Shown here in pieces: positions 6,874-7,268 of a stretch of DNA of 7,268 nucleotides. Location of the stretch: the NCBI GenBank assembly GCA_003476595.1, contig DMTU01000038.1, positions 31,355 through 38,622 on the forward strand. Direction: 5' to 3'. The translations under genes and the position numbers were made by a program. Source of the DNA: Acidimicrobiaceae bacterium. GTDB taxonomy: Bacteria; Actinomycetota; Acidimicrobiia; Acidimicrobiales; Salinilacustritrichaceae. How positions within the stretch are numbered: the stretch's first letter is position 1; each line of letters starts with the position of its first letter. The notes beneath the pieces were generated by a model. It did no database searches. It was given only the letters and a program-made list of their open reading frames with translations, and had not been told where the DNA came from.

Positions 6874-6878
6874 CTCCT
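6874..6878 (-). promoter_or_regulatory. Ribosome binding site of the CWB2 surface protein gene
   Basis: On the - strand AGGAG stands nine bases before the ATG at 6864, within an A-rich, probably unstructured stretch (AACAGGAGAACTTC). It is the best Shine-Dalgarno site in the window. It confirms this start and fits a highly translated gene. Confidence 0.8.
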
Positions 6879-6910
6879 GTTTGGGTGTTCGTGATGATGT
6901 TTCTTGAACA

Positions 6911-6939
6911 CGGCACCGGAACAGAGCCCGGTCCCGCCG
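6911..6939 (-). promoter_or_regulatory. Leader hairpin upstream of the CWB2 surface protein gene
   Basis: The inverted repeat pairs CGGC (6911-6914) with GCCG (6936-6939), and ACCGG (6915-6919) with CCGGT (6928-6932). This gives nine base pairs with a three-base bulge and an eight-base loop. It lies in the predicted 5' leader, about 32 bases upstream of the AGGAG site, which it does not cover. An mRNA-stabilising or regulatory role is possible; it matches no riboswitch class that I recognise. Confidence 0.4.
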
Positions 6940-7010
6940 AGGCTGACGAACCTCAATGACGAGAACGACAGCAGTGTGATGTTTGTGACAGACGTCCTCG
7001 CCGTCGCCGA

Positions 7011-7039
7011 ACCCTAGGGACCCGGAGGCGACGAATCAA
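7011..7039 (-). promoter_or_regulatory. Predicted sigma-70-type promoter of the CWB2 surface protein gene
   Basis: On the - strand TTGATT (7034-7039) is separated by exactly 17 bases from TAGGGT (7011-7016), a good match to the TTGACA-N17-TANNNT housekeeping form. Transcription would begin near 7004, giving a 5' leader of about 140 bases before the ATG at 6864. It lies downstream of the hairpin that may end the preceding gene, as expected for an independent promoter. Confidence 0.55.
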
Positions 7040-7045
7040 CCATTC

Positions 7046-7074
7046 TCGGCGCACTTCGCGCAGGATGCCGCCGA
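7046..7074 (-). terminator. Possible terminator of the gene entering from the right edge
   Basis: The arms TCGGCGCA (7046-7053) and TGCCGCCGA (7066-7074) pair over eight base pairs with one bulged base and a 12-base loop. The structure starts 12 bases after the TGA at 7087-7089 on the - strand. It is followed by GAATGGTTGATT, which is only mildly T-rich. Position supports termination; stem quality is moderate. Confidence 0.4.
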
Positions 7075-7086
7075 TGGAGTGAGCCT

Positions 7087-7266
7087 TCAGGGAGTCCGGA
7101 GCCCATCGAGCTGCCACCGGAGCTCGTCATCGGTCGGATCGGGCTGGTTGGCGACGACGTCGGCCCGGAAGCCACCGGCACCCGTGCCGAAGCCCCAGGT
7201 GCCCCCGCCGAAGTCCGCTCGACCCCGCATCGCCCAGGCCCCATCGGCGAGGATCGCCTCGCCCTC
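7087..7266 (-). CDS. C-terminal end of an unrecognised protein (partial)
   Basis: Only the last 59 codons and the TGA at 7087-7089 are in the window; the frame is open to the right edge. I chose this frame because nearly every third codon position is G or C. The overlapping frame at 7014-7244 lacks that pattern and reads as low-complexity Pro/Ser/Arg sequence. The visible peptide has a Gly- and aromatic-rich stretch (ADFGGGTWGFGTGAGGF), then VVANQPDPTDDELRWQLD and a short LRTP end. No membrane segment or known motif is visible, so I do not assign a function. It lies upstream of the CWB2 gene in the same direction, but the intervening promoter and possible terminator suggest separate transcription. 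Confidence 0.6.
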   Translation of the reverse strand, partial: EGEAILADGAWAMRGRADFGGGTWGFGTGAGGFRADVVANQPDPTDDELRWQLDGLRTP

Positions 7267-7268
7267 GA

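Larger units (their letters stand above)
6865..7086. other. Intergenic region with promoter and leader of the surface protein gene
   Basis: This 222-base non-coding stretch lies between the unidentified gene at the window end and the surface protein gene, both on the - strand. Reading leftward it holds a possible terminator (7046-7074), a sigma-70-like promoter (7011-7039), a leader of about 140 bases with a hairpin (6911-6939), and a ribosome binding site (6874-6878). No small ORF with convincing codon use was found in it. Confidence 0.7.

Noticed and set aside
4021..6894. A 957-codon open frame on the + strand
   Set aside because: It is the exact codon-register antisense of the CWB2 gene, with repetitive Val/Gly/Asp/Arg composition arising from complemented GAC/GCC codons. 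The opposite strand has a signal peptide, recognised repeats, a ribosome binding site and a promoter.
7014..7244. A 76-codon - strand frame near the right edge
   Set aside because: It lies in a different register from the frame with strong G/C third positions, reads as low-complexity Pro/Ser/Gly sequence, and runs through the predicted terminator and into the promoter region.

Overview
The window is high-GC DNA with strong G/C preference at third codon positions, GTG/TTG-type starts and translationally coupled overlaps. It fits a high-GC actinobacterium. The cell-wall-binding repeat 2 (CWB2) surface protein beside a DUF2723 membrane protein and a Wzm/Wzt exporter suggests the class Acidimicrobiia or a related lineage. 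That placement is inference, because no rRNA or marker gene is present.

Layout. Bases 2-2288 (+ strand) hold the distal part of a tightly packed operon: the C-terminal 262 residues of a family 2 glycosyltransferase with a membrane tail, an ABC-2 polysaccharide-export permease (Wzm type) and its ATPase (Wzt type). The genes are joined by ATGA and TGATG overlaps. Bases 2289-4169 (- strand) hold a 626-residue DUF2723 membrane protein, probably a GT-C-like glycosyltransferase. It abuts the ATPase gene tail to tail with no intervening base. Bases 4170-4308 are intergenic and contain a perfect 13-bp hairpin with a cUUCGg loop on the - strand. Bases 4309-6864 (- strand) encode an 851-residue secreted, very acidic surface protein with three CWB2 repeats and a large Ig/FN3-like C-terminal region. 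Bases 6865-7086 are intergenic and hold its predicted promoter, a leader of about 140 nt with a hairpin, a clear ribosome binding site, and a possible terminator of the upstream gene. Bases 7087-7266 (- strand) are the last 59 codons of an unrecognised gene.

How the parts may work together. All the recognised genes concern the cell envelope. The GT2/Wzm/Wzt set makes and exports an envelope glycan. CWB2 domains are known in Clostridioides difficile to hold surface proteins non-covalently on an anionic wall polysaccharide. DUF2723 proteins include the eukaryotic protein O-mannosyltransferase TMEM260. A reasonable inference is a surface-layer module: a secreted acidic surface protein, a membrane enzyme that may glycosylate it or another envelope acceptor, and an exporter for the polymer to which it may attach. 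The sequence shows only the neighbourhood, not these links. No CRISPR array, insertion sequence, tRNA or rRNA was seen.
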